In this document: one piece after another, positions 28,919 to 39,441 of the stretch | How positions within the stretch are numbered: the stretch's first letter is position 1 | How the letters are laid out: each line of letters begins with the position of its first letter | NCBI RefSeq assembly: GCF_937138205.1 | Contig: NZ_CAKZOT010000112.1 | Span: 90,268 to 154,267, forward strand | Direction: 5' to 3' | Length of the DNA stretch: 64,000 bases | DNA from: an uncultured Rhodospira sp. | GTDB taxonomy: Bacteria; Pseudomonadota; Alphaproteobacteria; Rhodospirillales; Rhodospirillaceae | Made by a program: the position numbers and the translations under genes | The notes under the pieces: model-generated | The model's database searches: none | Told to the model about the DNA's origin: nothing | The model's input: the letters and a program-made list of their open reading frames with translations, nothing else

Positions 28919-29707
28919 ATGCCAGCCCCCATGCACGTCCCGAGCACCGAAGACATCGAACGTGAGATCGAGGCCGAGTTCCGCGACGACGCCCGTCAGG
29001 CCCTCAACCGCGTCGAGGTGGAGATCGAGAACGCGCGCTCCGGGGCGACGAGCGGACCAGCCGCCGCCGGCGCCTTGCGTAAGATCATCCGCTCGTTGAC
29101 CGCCCAGGCGCCGTCCGGCGTGCTGCCCAGCGCACGTCTGCTCCTTCGGCGCATGGATGAATACCTCGGACCGCTCGACGATCTGACGCCGGTTCACCTG
29201 GATGACGTCAGGTTCTTCGCCGACCGGCTGGAGGATGCGCTCGAGGGCCGGTTGGAGGGCACCGAGGCCACCGCGCGCGTGGTGCGTGAACTGCCCCTCA
29301 AGCGCACGTTCGATATCGACTTCGAGGTCGTCATCCCGCGCCCGGTCGAGGTGCTGCTGGTCCTGCCGGACCGCGCCGGCGCCCACCTGGTCGAGCGGGA
29401 ACTGGCTGCCTGCGGCCTGCGCAGCACGAACGTCCGCATCCCCTTCGATGCGTTCGAACAGGCGTTCCGCGCCCGCCCCGACCTGATCATCGCCGGCCAG
29501 GAGATCGGCGAGATGACGGGCGTGGATTTGGCCTGCGCCTTCACGGCCATGCCGCATACGCGCGATATTCCGTTCGCCCTTCTGTCCAGCTACGAGTGGG
29601 GGCACGCGGCACTGAAGGACCTGCCGCCACGGGCGGCGCTGCTGAAGAAGGGGCCGCGATTCGGCGACGACCTGGCGCTGGCCCTCACCCGATTCGGGAT
29701 TCTCTGA
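28919..29707 (+). CDS. Degenerate Hpt-receiver protein
   Basis: A 262-residue soluble protein. Residues about 1-125 are helical and look like a histidine phosphotransfer domain: RKIIRSLTAQAPSG, then a helix ending RRMDEYL, aligns with the usual H-S-(I/L)-K-G segment, but the phospho-His is Arg. Residues about 143-262 look like a receiver domain (VLLVLPDRAG, PDLIIAGQEIGEMTG, LLSSYEWG, LLKKG), with the phospho-Asp replaced by Gly while Ser and Lys of the switch remain. It could be a phosphorylation-independent scaffold or regulator. GGAAG precedes the ATG. No cognate kinase is adjacent. Confidence 0.72.
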   Translation: MPAPMHVPSTEDIEREIEAEFRDDARQALNRVEVEIENARSGATSGPAAAGALRKIIRSLTAQAPSGVLPSARLLLRRMDEYLGPLDDLTPVHLDDVRFFADRLEDALEGRLEGTEATARVVRELPLKRTFDIDFEVVIPRPVEVLLVLPDRAGAHLVERELAACGLRSTNVRIPFDAFEQAFRARPDLIIAGQEIGEMTGVDLACAFTAMPHTRDIPFALLSSYEWGHAALKDLPPRAALLKKGPRFGDDLALALTRFGIL

Positions 29708-29735
29708 TCGCATGCGTCGGCGGGCGAAACGGGCA

Positions 29736-30323
29736 TTAGAACGAGGAGTTCGGCTCCTCCAGGAACGCCAATTCCTCGGGCGTGGAGTCGCGGCCCAGGA
29801 TCGCGTTTCGGTGCGGAAAGCGCCCGAACAGGGCGATGATCTCGTGGTGGCGGTGGGCCGACTTCTGCGCGCCCTCGATGCCCAGACGGTCGTACAGGGT
29901 CAGGGACCGTTCCTGTTCGACGAGATCCTCGGCGTGCTGGAACGGCATATACAGGAACAGCCGCTCGACCGGGGTCAGAGCCGTATCGTGGCCGTCACGA
30001 AGCGCCTGCTTGGCGGCGTCCAGGGCCTTGCCATCGGTTGCGAACGCCCGGGGTGTGCCCCGGTGGATGTTGCGCGGAACCTGATCGAGCAGAAGGATCA
30101 GCGCCAAGGCCCCCTTTGGCGTTACCGCCCAGCCGTCGAGTTCCCCGCGCGCCGCGCGGGCATGGGCCTCGGCGAACCGCGCGCCCACCTCCGCGTCGAA
30201 GGCCTCGGATTTCTCGAACCAGACGTCGCGAAACCCGCCATACTCTGGATCGTCCGGTGTTCCAAACCAGAACGCCAGCAGGTCATCGGCCAAGGGATCG
30301 AGAGACTCATCGGAACCGGCCAT
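29736..30323 (-). CDS. DUF924 family protein
   Basis: A 195-residue all-helical cytoplasmic protein of the DUF924 (TPR-like) family. Typical family segments are LLAFWFGTP at the N-terminus, [17 protein letters not shown] in the middle, [11 protein letters not shown], and [12 protein letters not shown] with the C-terminal [10 protein letters not shown]. The family is widespread and its function is unknown. It converges with the degenerate Hpt-receiver gene (28-base gap) and is divergent from lipB (43-base gap). Confidence 0.93.
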   Translation of the reverse strand: MAGSDESLDPLADDLLAFWFGTPDDPEYGGFRDVWFEKSEAFDAEVGARFAEAHARAARGELDGWAVTPKGALALILLLDQVPRNIHRGTPRAFATDGKALDAAKQALRDGHDTALTPVERLFLYMPFQHAEDLVEQERSLTLYDRLGIEGAQKSAHRHHEIIALFGRFPHRNAILGRDSTPEELAFLEEPNSSF

Positions 30324-30366
30324 GGTCGGGCGCCTTTTCTGTCAAGGAACCGGGATCACACATCGC

Positions 30367-31050
30367 ATGAGGCAGACGAAAAAGCCATCGTACCAGACGT
30401 CCGAGCCGGAGTGGCGGGTGAGCCGGGAGCCGGTCCCCTACCCCGACGCCGTGGCCGAAATGGAAACCCGCGTCGCCGCCATCCGCGCCGGCACGGCGCC
30501 GGAACTGGTCTGGCTGCTGGAGCACCCGCCGGTGTACACGGCCGGAACCTCCGCCCGCCCCGAGGATCTGGTGATCGCCGATCGTTTCCCGGTCTACCGC
30601 ACCGGGCGCGGTGGTCAGTACACCTATCACGGCCCCGGCCAGCGGGTCGCCTATGTCCTGCTGGACCTGGGCCGGCGTGATCGCGACGTCCGGTGCCACG
30701 TCCACCGCCTGGAAGAATGGCTGATCCGCGCCCTGGCCCAGCTCGATGTCGTCGCCGAGCGCCGCGCGGACCGCGTGGGCCTGTGGGTGCCACGCGGCAC
30801 AGGACGCGAGGACAAGATCGCCGCCGTCGGTGTGCGTGTGCGGCGGTGGGTGACGTTCCACGGCGTCGCCCTCAACGTCAACCCGGACCTCGGCCACTTC
30901 GCCGGCATTGTGCCGTGCGGGATCCGCGAGCATGGCGTGACGAGCCTGTTCGATCTGGGACGAAAGGTTACCATGGTCGAGGTTGACGCCCTATTGCGGG
31001 CAACCTTCACAGAAGTCTTCGGTGCCGCTCGCCCGCTGTGTTCCGCCTGA
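30367..31050 (+). CDS. lipB: Octanoyltransferase LipB
   Basis: Moves octanoyl groups from acyl carrier protein to the E2/H subunits of lipoate-dependent enzymes, the first step of lipoate synthesis. The 227-residue product has the family motifs [21 protein letters not shown] in part ([11 protein letters not shown]), the lysine of KIAAVGVRV and the catalytic cysteine in [12 protein letters not shown]. The frame is open 15 codons upstream, but the family begins near RQTKKPSYQ, so I chose the ATG at 30367; its Shine-Dalgarno is weak. lipA, which adds the sulphurs, lies far away at 62467. Confidence 0.94.
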   Translation: MRQTKKPSYQTSEPEWRVSREPVPYPDAVAEMETRVAAIRAGTAPELVWLLEHPPVYTAGTSARPEDLVIADRFPVYRTGRGGQYTYHGPGQRVAYVLLDLGRRDRDVRCHVHRLEEWLIRALAQLDVVAERRADRVGLWVPRGTGREDKIAAVGVRVRRWVTFHGVALNVNPDLGHFAGIVPCGIREHGVTSLFDLGRKVTMVEVDALLRATFTEVFGAARPLCSA

Positions 31051-31183
31051 ATTATGGCTGTTGTGGCGGCGTCGTTGGACACGACCAGCGACCTTGCCTT
31101 GACACACGGTGGTCCGCACGCGCAAAGTTTCGTGGGCTTTCTGTCACGCGCCCGCGTGGCTCTCCAGAACGGATGTTGCAGCC

Positions 31184-31681
31184 ATGACTCAAGTTGCCAA
31201 GTCGTCGCAGGATCGCGCCGCCGCCGGAACGGGCAGCGCTGTTGCCAAGGTGTCGGCGGAGCAGGTCTTCGTCACCATCTACGTGCACGGCCAACTCTTC
31301 GGCATTCCCGTGGAGCGCGTGCAGGATATCCTGATCCCCGAAAAGATCGCCCGCATTCCCCTGGCGCCGAACGAGGTGGCCGGGGCGATCAACCTGCGTG
31401 GCCGCATCGTGACCGTCATTGAGGTCCGCAAGCGCCTCGGCCTGCCCAAGCCGAAGGACCCGAAAAAGAATGTCATGTGCGTGACCATCGAGCAGGGCAA
31501 CGAACTCTACAGCATGATGGTCGACTCCGTCGGCAACGTGCACAGCCTGTCGCTGGACTCCATCGAACCGAACCCGTCGACGCTTGACCCGCGCTGGCGA
31601 GCCGTTTCCCTGGGCGTGGTGCGCCTGGAAGGGGAGTTGATGGTTGTCATGGACGTCGACGCCTTCCTGAAGTTCGAGTGA
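31184..31681 (+). CDS. cheW: Chemotaxis adaptor protein CheW
   Basis: CheW couples chemoreceptors to the CheA kinase. The 165 residues have a 25-residue Ser/Ala/Gly N-terminus, then a CheW fold: YVHGQLFGIPVERVQDI, ARIPLAPNEVAGAINLRGRI in part, and VDSVGNVHSL. It is an orphan here, with no cheA, receptor or flagellar genes nearby. The ATG at 31184 was chosen over one 25 codons upstream because CheW proteins begin shortly before the fold. A TTGACA at 31099-31104 might be a -35 box, but no good -10 follows. Confidence 0.92.
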   Translation: MTQVAKSSQDRAAAGTGSAVAKVSAEQVFVTIYVHGQLFGIPVERVQDILIPEKIARIPLAPNEVAGAINLRGRIVTVIEVRKRLGLPKPKDPKKNVMCVTIEQGNELYSMMVDSVGNVHSLSLDSIEPNPSTLDPRWRAVSLGVVRLEGELMVVMDVDAFLKFE

Positions 31682-31751
31682 CCATTGAGGACACCCCCTC
31701 GATCTCGATGGACGGGGTGGTCCAGATGTGGACACCAAGGGACGGTCAGGC

Positions 31752-32252
31752 ATGAGCGACAGGGCGTTTCAGGAATCGTACCCGGATGACGTGAGCCATT
31801 GCTACGGCTGCGGCCGTCTCAATGAGCATGGGCACCAGTTGAAAAGCTACTGGGACGGTGAGGAAACCGTGGCCCAGTTCGAGCCGTTGCCCTATCACAC
31901 CGCCATTCCCGGGTTCGTGTACGGGGGGCTGATCGCTTCCTTGGTGGATTGCCACGGCACGGCCACGGCCGCCGCCGCCTCGTACCGGGCGGAAGGGCGC
32001 GTCATGGGCAGCGAGCCGGCATTGCGCTTCGTGACCGCGTCGTTGCATGTGGACTTCCTGCGCCCCACGCCGTTGGGCGGGCCGCTGGAGCTGCGCGGTC
32101 ACGTGGAGACCCTCGGCCCGCGCAAGGCCTCTATCGCCATCACGGTCTCCGCCGAAGGCGTCGTGTGCGCCCGGGGCCGCGTGGTGGCGGTGCGGATGCC
32201 GGAGTCCATGACCCCACCCCAGGCCGACGCGCGCGAACCGGCCGGGGCGTGA
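31752..32252 (+). CDS. PaaI-type hotdog thioesterase
   Basis: A 166-residue hotdog-fold protein of the PaaI/acyl-CoA thioesterase group. Residues 1-60 hold HCYGCGRLNEHGHQ, a motif of thioesterases in this branch. The catalytic helix region is FVYGGLIASLVDCHGTATA, with the Asp in place for hydrolysis. VDFLRPTPLGGPLELRG is the usual strand region. The acyl-CoA used is unknown. Its stop lies 5 bases from that of sufA on the other strand. The start follows GGTCAGGC; an upstream ATG (31728) would add eight residues not typical of the family. Confidence 0.9.
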   Translation: MSDRAFQESYPDDVSHCYGCGRLNEHGHQLKSYWDGEETVAQFEPLPYHTAIPGFVYGGLIASLVDCHGTATAAAASYRAEGRVMGSEPALRFVTASLHVDFLRPTPLGGPLELRGHVETLGPRKASIAITVSAEGVVCARGRVVAVRMPESMTPPQADAREPAGA

Positions 32253-32257
32253 TCCGA

Positions 32258-32638
32258 TCAGACAGCGAAGCTTTCACCGCAGCCGCACTGACTGGTGGCG
32301 TTCGGATTGCGGAACACGAAGCCGCTTTGCATTTTCGTGTCCTCGTAGTCCATCTCGGCCCCGAGCAGATACATGACGGCCATCGGATCGATGAACACGC
32401 GAGCACCGTCGCGCTCGACCACGTCCTCGAAGGCGCCAGCCTCCTCGGCATACTCCACCTGATAGCGCAGGCCGGAGCATCCCGCCTTCTTGATGCCCAC
32501 GCGAACGCCCTGCACCGGCTTGCCGGCCCGGGCCATCAGGTCGCGCACGCGCGCGGCGGCGGCGGCGGTCAGCGTCAGGGGCGCCGGACGGGCCGGCGGG
32601 GCGGTGTCGGTGGGACGGTCGGAGGTGGTGGTCGTCAT
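32258..32638 (-). CDS. sufA: Iron-sulphur assembly A-type carrier
   Basis: A-type [Fe-S] carrier of 126 residues at the end of the SUF operon. The three conserved cysteines are present: one in KKAGCSGLRY and two in QCGCGESF near the C-terminus. A 30-residue Thr/Pro/Ala-rich tail precedes the fold, longer than in most SufA/IscA proteins. GGAAGGG is well spaced before the ATG at 32638. It receives clusters from SufBCD and hands them to target proteins. Confidence 0.92.
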   Translation of the reverse strand: MTTTTSDRPTDTAPPARPAPLTLTAAAAARVRDLMARAGKPVQGVRVGIKKAGCSGLRYQVEYAEEAGAFEDVVERDGARVFIDPMAVMYLLGAEMDYEDTKMQSGFVFRNPNATSQCGCGESFAV

Positions 32639-32690
32639 CAAACGCCCTTCCATACAAAAACAGACACAACAAGCTGCCGGCCGGCCCGAC

Positions 32691-33140
32691 TTAGTACATA
32701 TCCAGCTCGACCTTGGCGATCTCTGACATGTTGGCCGGCGTCCACGGCGGATCCCAGGTCAGCGTCACCGTCACCATGCCGACGCCCGGCGTCGCGGCCA
32801 CCGCCTCGGCCACCTGCCCCGGCAACTCGCCGGCCACCGGGCACGCCGGCGCGGTCAGGGTCATGACGACGTCCCAGTCGCCCCGGCCCTTCGGCTCGAT
32901 CTCGTAGATCAGGCCCAGGTCGTAGATGTTGACCGGGATCTCCGGATCATGGACCGAGCGCAGGGCATCCACGACGGCCTCCTCCCCCGCCGGTTCGGCA
33001 CCCTCGGTCAGCGGTGTTCCGGCGGTGGCGGAGAAGCCTTCCTCCGGCGGTGGCTCCGTCGATGCGGGCATGGCGTAAGGGGGCATCATGGCGGCGGTTT
33101 CCCTCAAAGACATTGCGGTGTGCGGGTCTTGGTCCTTCAT
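32691..33140 (-). CDS. sufT: SUF-linked DUF59/MIP18 protein SufT
   Basis: A 149-residue DUF59 (MIP18-like) protein involved in [Fe-S] maturation. The C-terminal 100 residues hold the family pattern VHDPEIPVNIYDLGLIYEI and TLTAPACPVAGELP with its conserved cysteine. The first 45 residues are low complexity. Its ATG follows the sufS stop almost directly, so translation is coupled. An internal ATG at 33113 is possible. Related PaaD proteins carry an extra zinc ribbon that is absent here. Confidence 0.9.
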   Translation of the reverse strand: MKDQDPHTAMSLRETAAMMPPYAMPASTEPPPEEGFSATAGTPLTEGAEPAGEEAVVDALRSVHDPEIPVNIYDLGLIYEIEPKGRGDWDVVMTLTAPACPVAGELPGQVAEAVAATPGVGMVTVTLTWDPPWTPANMSEIAKVELDMY

Positions 33141-33144
33141 TCAC

Positions 33145-34395
33145 TCACATCAGGATCGCGCGCGCGCGATCCAGCGCCTCGATCAACGCATCGATGTCGG
33201 CGCGGGTGTTGTACAGGCCGAAGGACGCGCGGATCGTGCCACTGACGCCCAGGCGCGCCATCAGCGGTTCGGCGCAGTGATGCCCGGCGCGCAGGCACAG
33301 GCCGGAACGGTCCAGCAGCAGGGCCAGGTCCTGCGGATGCGCCCCGGCGAGGCTGAACGACACCACCGCCGCCTTGTGCGCGGCGGTGCCGTGCACGGTC
33401 ACCCCCTCAATGGAGGCCAGCCGCTGCATGGCGTAGCGCAGCAGGTCGGCCTCGTGCGCGGCGATCGTCTCGCGGCCGATGGCCTGCACATAGTCGATCG
33501 CGGCGGCGAGGCCAATCGCCTCGACGATGGGCGGCGTGCCGGCCTCGAACCGGGCCGGCGGCGGGGCATACGTGGTTTTCTCGAACGTCACGGAGTCGAT
33601 CATGTCGCCGCCGCCCTTCCATGGCGGCATGGCCTCCAGCAGGTCGAGCGTGCCGTACAGCACGCCGATGCCCGTGGGACCGTACAGCTTGTGGCCGGTG
33701 AAGGCGTAGAAGTCGCAGCCGATGGCCCGCACATCGACCGGCCCGTGAACGACCGCCTGGCTGCCGTCCAGCAGGACACGGGCGCCGACGGCATGGGCGC
33801 GCGCGGTGATGTCGGCGACGGGCAGGATGGTCCCCAAAACGTTCGAGCAGTGGGCCACGGCGACCAGCTTGACCCGCTCGTCCAGCAGGCGGTCGAACGC
33901 GGCCATGTCCAGCGCACCGTCGTCGGTGATGGGCGCCACGCGCAGGTCGCACCCGGTTGCCTCCCGAACCATCTGCCACGGCACGATGTTGGCGTGATGT
34001 TCCAGTTCGGTGATCAGGATGGCGTCCCCGGGACCAAGGGTCGACCGCGCCCAGGTGTGGGCCACCAGATTGATGGAATCGGTGGCGTTGGCGGTGAACA
34101 CGATCTCGCGCTCGTCGGCCGCGTTGAGGAACGCGCGTACGGTCTCGCGCGCCGCCTCGTAGCGGCCGGTCGCCGTCTCCGACAGCCAGTAGGCCCCCCG
34201 GTGGACGTTTGCGTAGCACTCGGTGTGCGCCCGGGTCATGGCCTCCAGCACCTGCCGCGGCTTCTGCGCCGAGGCCCCGGTGTCGAGGTAGACCAGGGGC
34301 TTGCCGTGCACCTGACGGCCAAGGATGGGGAAGTCGTCGCGGGCGACTTCCGGGTCGTACGCGGGCACGGCGGCGGTCTTGGTGGCAACGTCCAT
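33145..34395 (-). CDS. sufS: Cysteine desulfurase SufS
   Basis: PLP enzyme (class II cysteine desulfurase) that takes sulphur from cysteine for cluster assembly. The 416-residue product has the Schiff-base lysine in FTGHKLYGPTG, the persulphide cysteine in LRAGHHCAEPLM and the typical N-terminal DFPILGRQVHGKPLVYLD. GGGAGG lies 10 bases before the ATG at 34395. No SufE or SufU partner is in the operon, so it must be encoded elsewhere. It sits 5 bases after the sufD stop. Confidence 0.95.
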   Translation of the reverse strand: MDVATKTAAVPAYDPEVARDDFPILGRQVHGKPLVYLDTGASAQKPRQVLEAMTRAHTECYANVHRGAYWLSETATGRYEAARETVRAFLNAADEREIVFTANATDSINLVAHTWARSTLGPGDAILITELEHHANIVPWQMVREATGCDLRVAPITDDGALDMAAFDRLLDERVKLVAVAHCSNVLGTILPVADITARAHAVGARVLLDGSQAVVHGPVDVRAIGCDFYAFTGHKLYGPTGIGVLYGTLDLLEAMPPWKGGGDMIDSVTFEKTTYAPPPARFEAGTPPIVEAIGLAAAIDYVQAIGRETIAAHEADLLRYAMQRLASIEGVTVHGTAAHKAAVVSFSLAGAHPQDLALLLDRSGLCLRAGHHCAEPLMARLGVSGTIRASFGLYNTRADIDALIEALDRARAILM

Positions 34396-34400
34396 CGGCG

Positions 34401-35717
34401 TCAGGCCTCCCACGTGGCGGCGTGGCGGCGCGCCTGCCAGACTCGCACGGCGCCCAGAAAGGCCTCGCGCAGGGGACCTTCCGGCACGGCCTCCACCACA
34501 TCGTCGAGAAACGCCTCGACCAGCAGGGCCCGGGCTTCCGATTCGGGAATGCCGCGCGCCATCAGGTAGAACACATGGTCAGGGTCCAGTTCCCCGATGG
34601 TGGCGCCGTGACTGCACTTGACGTCGTCGGCGTAGATTTCCAGCTCCGGCTTGGTATCGACCTCGGCGCCACGCGCCAACAGCAGGGCCTGGTGCAACTG
34701 GTTGCCGTCGGTGCGCTGGGCATCGCGGCGCACGATCACCTTGCCCTGGAACACGCCTCGGCCGCCGGCATCGACCACGCCCTTGAAGTGCTGGTCGGAG
34801 ATGGCATCCGCCACGGCGTGGTCAACCACCAGCGTGGTGTCGATGTGGTGCCCCTCGGCCGCCCCATAGGCACCGTGCAGCCTCGCCTCGGCCCCGGTGC
34901 CGCGCAGCCGCACCCGGCCCTCGTTGCGCACCAGGCGTCCGCCCAGGGTCAGCGTGAACGCATCATAGGCGGCGTCCGCGTCCAGGGTCGTTTCCGTCAG
35001 GTCCAGATCCACCGCCTCGCTGGCCACGTTGACCAGCCGCAGGTGCCGCAGCCGGGCGCGCGCCTCCAGGCGGATTTCGGTCACCGCGTTGGACAGGCTC
35101 TCGGCCGCCCCGGGCGCCGTCACACGGCTTTCGACGAGCGTGGCGTCGGCCCCCTCGCCCATCACCACGAGATGACGCGGATGGACGTGCCGGGCACCGT
35201 CCGGGGCGTCGGTCACCGAGACGACATGGATGGGTTTGTCCAACGCCACGCCGGGCGCCACCAGGATCACCAGGCCATCGCCCATCAGCGCCGCGTTCAG
35301 CGACCCCATCGGCGCGTCCGACAGGTCGGCGATCTGGCCCAGGTGCGGGCGCACCGTCTCCGGCTCCGTGGCCAGCAGATGGGACAGACGCACCATGCGC
35401 ACGCCGGCCGGCAGGTCCCCCGGCAGCGACACGGCCCGGCCGTTCACCAGCATCACTTGGTGGACGTCCGGCAGGTCGAGCGCGCCGCGTCCGGCCCCGT
35501 CCGACGGACCCAGGGCGCCGTCATCCTGGGTGAACGGGATCTTCGTCAGGCCCGACAGGTTGGTGTACTTCCAGGCCTCCACCTTCACCGTGGGAAGCCC
35601 ACGTTCGCGGTAGACCGACAGGCCGGCCCGGCGCAGGTCGGCCAGCCAAGCCGGCTCGTCCGCGCCCAGGGCGGCGGCATCCAGAGTCCGGGGAATAAGA
35701 TCGGTGGTTTCCGTCAT
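34401..35717 (-). CDS. sufD: Fe-S cluster assembly scaffold SufD
   Basis: SufBCD scaffold subunit, 438 residues, partner of SufB. The N-terminal helical domain (PAWLADLRRAGL, VEAWKYTNL) is followed by the beta-helix core and the C-terminal segment CSHGATIGELDPDHVFYLMARGIPE in part (CSHGATIGELD), with the conserved His and the RGIP turn. The frame stays open upstream into sufC; the ATG at 35717 matches the family N-terminus. It lies 26 bases after the sufC stop. Confidence 0.94.
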   Translation of the reverse strand: MTETTDLIPRTLDAAALGADEPAWLADLRRAGLSVYRERGLPTVKVEAWKYTNLSGLTKIPFTQDDGALGPSDGAGRGALDLPDVHQVMLVNGRAVSLPGDLPAGVRMVRLSHLLATEPETVRPHLGQIADLSDAPMGSLNAALMGDGLVILVAPGVALDKPIHVVSVTDAPDGARHVHPRHLVVMGEGADATLVESRVTAPGAAESLSNAVTEIRLEARARLRHLRLVNVASEAVDLDLTETTLDADAAYDAFTLTLGGRLVRNEGRVRLRGTGAEARLHGAYGAAEGHHIDTTLVVDHAVADAISDQHFKGVVDAGGRGVFQGKVIVRRDAQRTDGNQLHQALLLARGAEVDTKPELEIYADDVKCSHGATIGELDPDHVFYLMARGIPESEARALLVEAFLDDVVEAVPEGPLREAFLGAVRVWQARRHAATWEA

Positions 35718-35743
35718 GATGGCACTCAGCCCTTTTCGTCCCG

Positions 35744-36511
<768 letters not shown>

Positions 36512-36561
36512 CTCGGTTCGGTCCTCGTCCTTGGTCACGTTTGATGGGAGCGCGCGGCCGG

Positions 36562-38016
<1,455 letters not shown>

Positions 38017-38066
38017 GCTGCTCAACTCCATTCAAAAAACGGGCGACGCCCGAAAACTCCCGCACC

Positions 38067-38552
38067 TTACGATGACGCCATGGATACGCTCTGCCGTCCG
38101 TCTCCGGTACCGGACGACGCCATGCTGGCCATGGCCCAGGTCGGCAGCGCCGCATGGGTCGTCATGTCCGCCAGCGTGATGCCCTCCAGCGCCTTGCGGA
38201 CCGCCGTGTTGACCCGGTTCCAGTGACCGGCCATGGCGCAGAATCCTTCTCGCTCGCAGCCGTCTTCCGCCGTCTCGACGCACGCCGTCATGGCGATCGG
38301 CCCTTCGAGCGCCTGGATCATGTCGGCCACGGCGATGCGGTCGGCCGGCCGCGCCAGGACATAACCTCCGCTCGCGCCGCGCGCCGAGCGCACCAGACCG
38401 GCCCGCACCAGCGCCTTCATCACCTTGGCCACGGTGGGAAGCGGCACGCCCGTCTCGGCCGCCAGTTGTTGCGCCGCCCGCACCCGCCCGGACCGCGCCA
38501 TGTCCACCAGCAGGACGACCGCATAGTCCGTCAACTTGTTAATTCTGAACAT
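38067..38552 (-). CDS. sufR: Rrf2-family regulator of the SUF operon
   Basis: Rrf2/IscR-type DNA-binding protein of 161 residues. The winged helix-turn-helix spans about 10-70 (KLTDYAVVLLVDMAR, LPTVAKVMKALVRAGLV). Three cysteines in ACVETAEDGCEREGFC could hold an iron-sulphur cluster that senses cluster supply. It is the first gene of the operon and probably represses it: a dyad 51 bases upstream overlaps a candidate -10 box. The symbol reflects position; these proteins are also called IscR-like or SUF-system regulators and are not the cyanobacterial SufR. The frame is open much further upstream, but the family start is MFRINKLTDYA. Confidence 0.92.
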   Translation of the reverse strand: MFRINKLTDYAVVLLVDMARSGRVRAAQQLAAETGVPLPTVAKVMKALVRAGLVRSARGASGGYVLARPADRIAVADMIQALEGPIAMTACVETAEDGCEREGFCAMAGHWNRVNTAVRKALEGITLADMTTHAALPTWAMASMASSGTGDGRQSVSMASS

Positions 38553-38602
38553 CTTGCGCACCCCATCCGTCGCGCCATCACCGACCCGGCTGACCGCCCA
38601 GC

Positions 38603-38631
38603 CCAATATGGACCAAATCAGTCTCAATTGG
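38603..38631 (-). promoter_or_regulatory. Candidate operator for the SUF regulator
   Basis: A 29-base dyad. On the minus strand CCAAT-N3-GAC is mirrored by GTC-N3-ATTGG around one centre. It overlaps the right end of the candidate -10 box and the expected start of transcription, 51 bases before the sufR ATG. Its size fits a dimeric Rrf2-family repressor. The arms do not match the E. coli IscR type 1 site closely. Confidence 0.45.
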
Positions 38632-38657
38632 ATAATCACCCGGCGCCGGGTTTTCAA
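38629..38657 (-). promoter_or_regulatory. Candidate sigma-70 promoter of the SUF operon
   Basis: On the minus strand TTGAAA (plus 38652-38657) and TATCCA (plus 38629-38634) are separated by 17 bases. The -35 matches five of six consensus bases and the -10 only its first three. The position, 77 bases before sufR and overlapping the dyad 38603-38631, supports it. Confidence 0.35.
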
Positions 38658-38906
38658 GGTACTCAAACGCCCTGCCCGACGATTCCTGTTCGGTTGGCCA
38701 TCGGCCGCTAGAGTGTGACCAAACTGCAATGCCGGAGTGGGACTCTCGGCTTCGGGCAAGGCGCGCGCCGATAACCCGTTGCAAAGCGCGTGCGGCCCAA
38801 GGATAAAGCGGGTCAAGCATCCGTGACCGTGGTCTCCGGGTGGGGGCGTGCCCACACCACCACGACCCCACTTACCCCACTCTGTCCGTCAATCAAGAGG
38901 AAGGCC

Positions 38907-39233
38907 ATGCAGCAAGACGTCGAGGAGCGTATCCGGCAGCGCGCCCACCAGATCTGGGAAGAGGAAGGCCACCCCGACGGCCGGTCGGAAGAACACTGGG
39001 CGCGGGCCACCGCCGAAGTCATGGCCGAGGTCGAAGCCGAGGCGGCGCCCAAGCCCAAACGCACCACGCGCCGCACGAAAAAGACCGAGGACGCGCCGTC
39101 GGACGAGGCCGAGGCGACCCCGCGCAAGGCCACCCGCAAACGCACCGCGAAGGCCGAGACGGCGGCGGAGGGCGACGCCGACGCCGCCCCGAAAAAGCGG
39201 GCCACGCGCCGGAAGAAGACGGACGACGCTTGA
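38907..39233 (+). CDS. DUF2934 protein with basic repeat tail
   Basis: A 108-residue protein. Residues 1-45 are a DUF2934 domain (IRQRAHQIWEEEGHPDGRSEEHW). The rest is a Lys/Arg/Thr/Ala-rich tail with three loosely repeated blocks (KPKRTTRRTKKTED, PRKATRKRTAKAET, PKKRATRRKKTDDA) like histone H1-type tails. This suggests nucleic-acid binding, but no function is established. AGAGGAAGG precedes the ATG. It lies 208 bases before glgB on the same strand; DUF2934 genes are often seen beside glycogen or trehalose genes. Confidence 0.85.
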   Translation: MQQDVEERIRQRAHQIWEEEGHPDGRSEEHWARATAEVMAEVEAEAAPKPKRTTRRTKKTEDAPSDEAEATPRKATRKRTAKAETAAEGDADAAPKKRATRRKKTDDA

Positions 39234-39243
39234 TCCTCCGGGA

Positions 39244-39262
39244 GGCGGCGCGACCCGCCGCC
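39244..39262 (+). terminator. Weak stem-loop after the DUF2934 gene
   Basis: GGCGGCG (39244-39250) pairs with CGCCGCC (39256-39262) around a 5-base loop, followed by CCATTTCCTTCCCTT. It is 10 bases after the stop. The T tract is interrupted, so termination would be partial and glgB may still be read from upstream. Confidence 0.4.
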
Positions 39263-39441
39263 CCATTTCCTTCCCTTGACGGATGAGGCACCGCGCCCCA
39301 CCCTGTTGGTGCGGTGTGGGATTTGGCGCGACCGCCATACGGGCCGCGCGGCCGAGCCAGAGGGTACCGAGTGGCTCCTCCCAGGCGCGCGGGTGCGCCC
39401 TCGCAAAGCCCGACAAAAACCAAACCGGAGACCGATTCCCG

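Larger units (their letters stand above)
38553..38906. other. Divergent control region between sufR and the DUF2934 gene
   Basis: A 354-base gap with no convincing gene. The left part holds the sufR operator and promoter (38603-38657). A perfect 12-bp palindrome CCCGGCGCCGGG (38639-38650) lies in that promoter's spacer. In the right part, TTGCAA at 38779-38784 with GATAAA 17 bases later (38802-38807) is a candidate promoter for the DUF2934 gene. AGAGGAAGG follows just before its ATG. Confidence 0.4.

Noticed and set aside
31099..31127. A sigma-70 promoter for cheW with TTGACA at 31099
   Set aside because: The -35 is perfect, but the base run 17-18 bases on (GCAAAG) is not a usable -10, so I did not list it.
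38840..39286. Other frames over the DUF2934 gene
   Set aside because: Only the frame from 38907 has a strong Shine-Dalgarno and a DUF2934 domain; the others are Arg/Pro-rich shadows.
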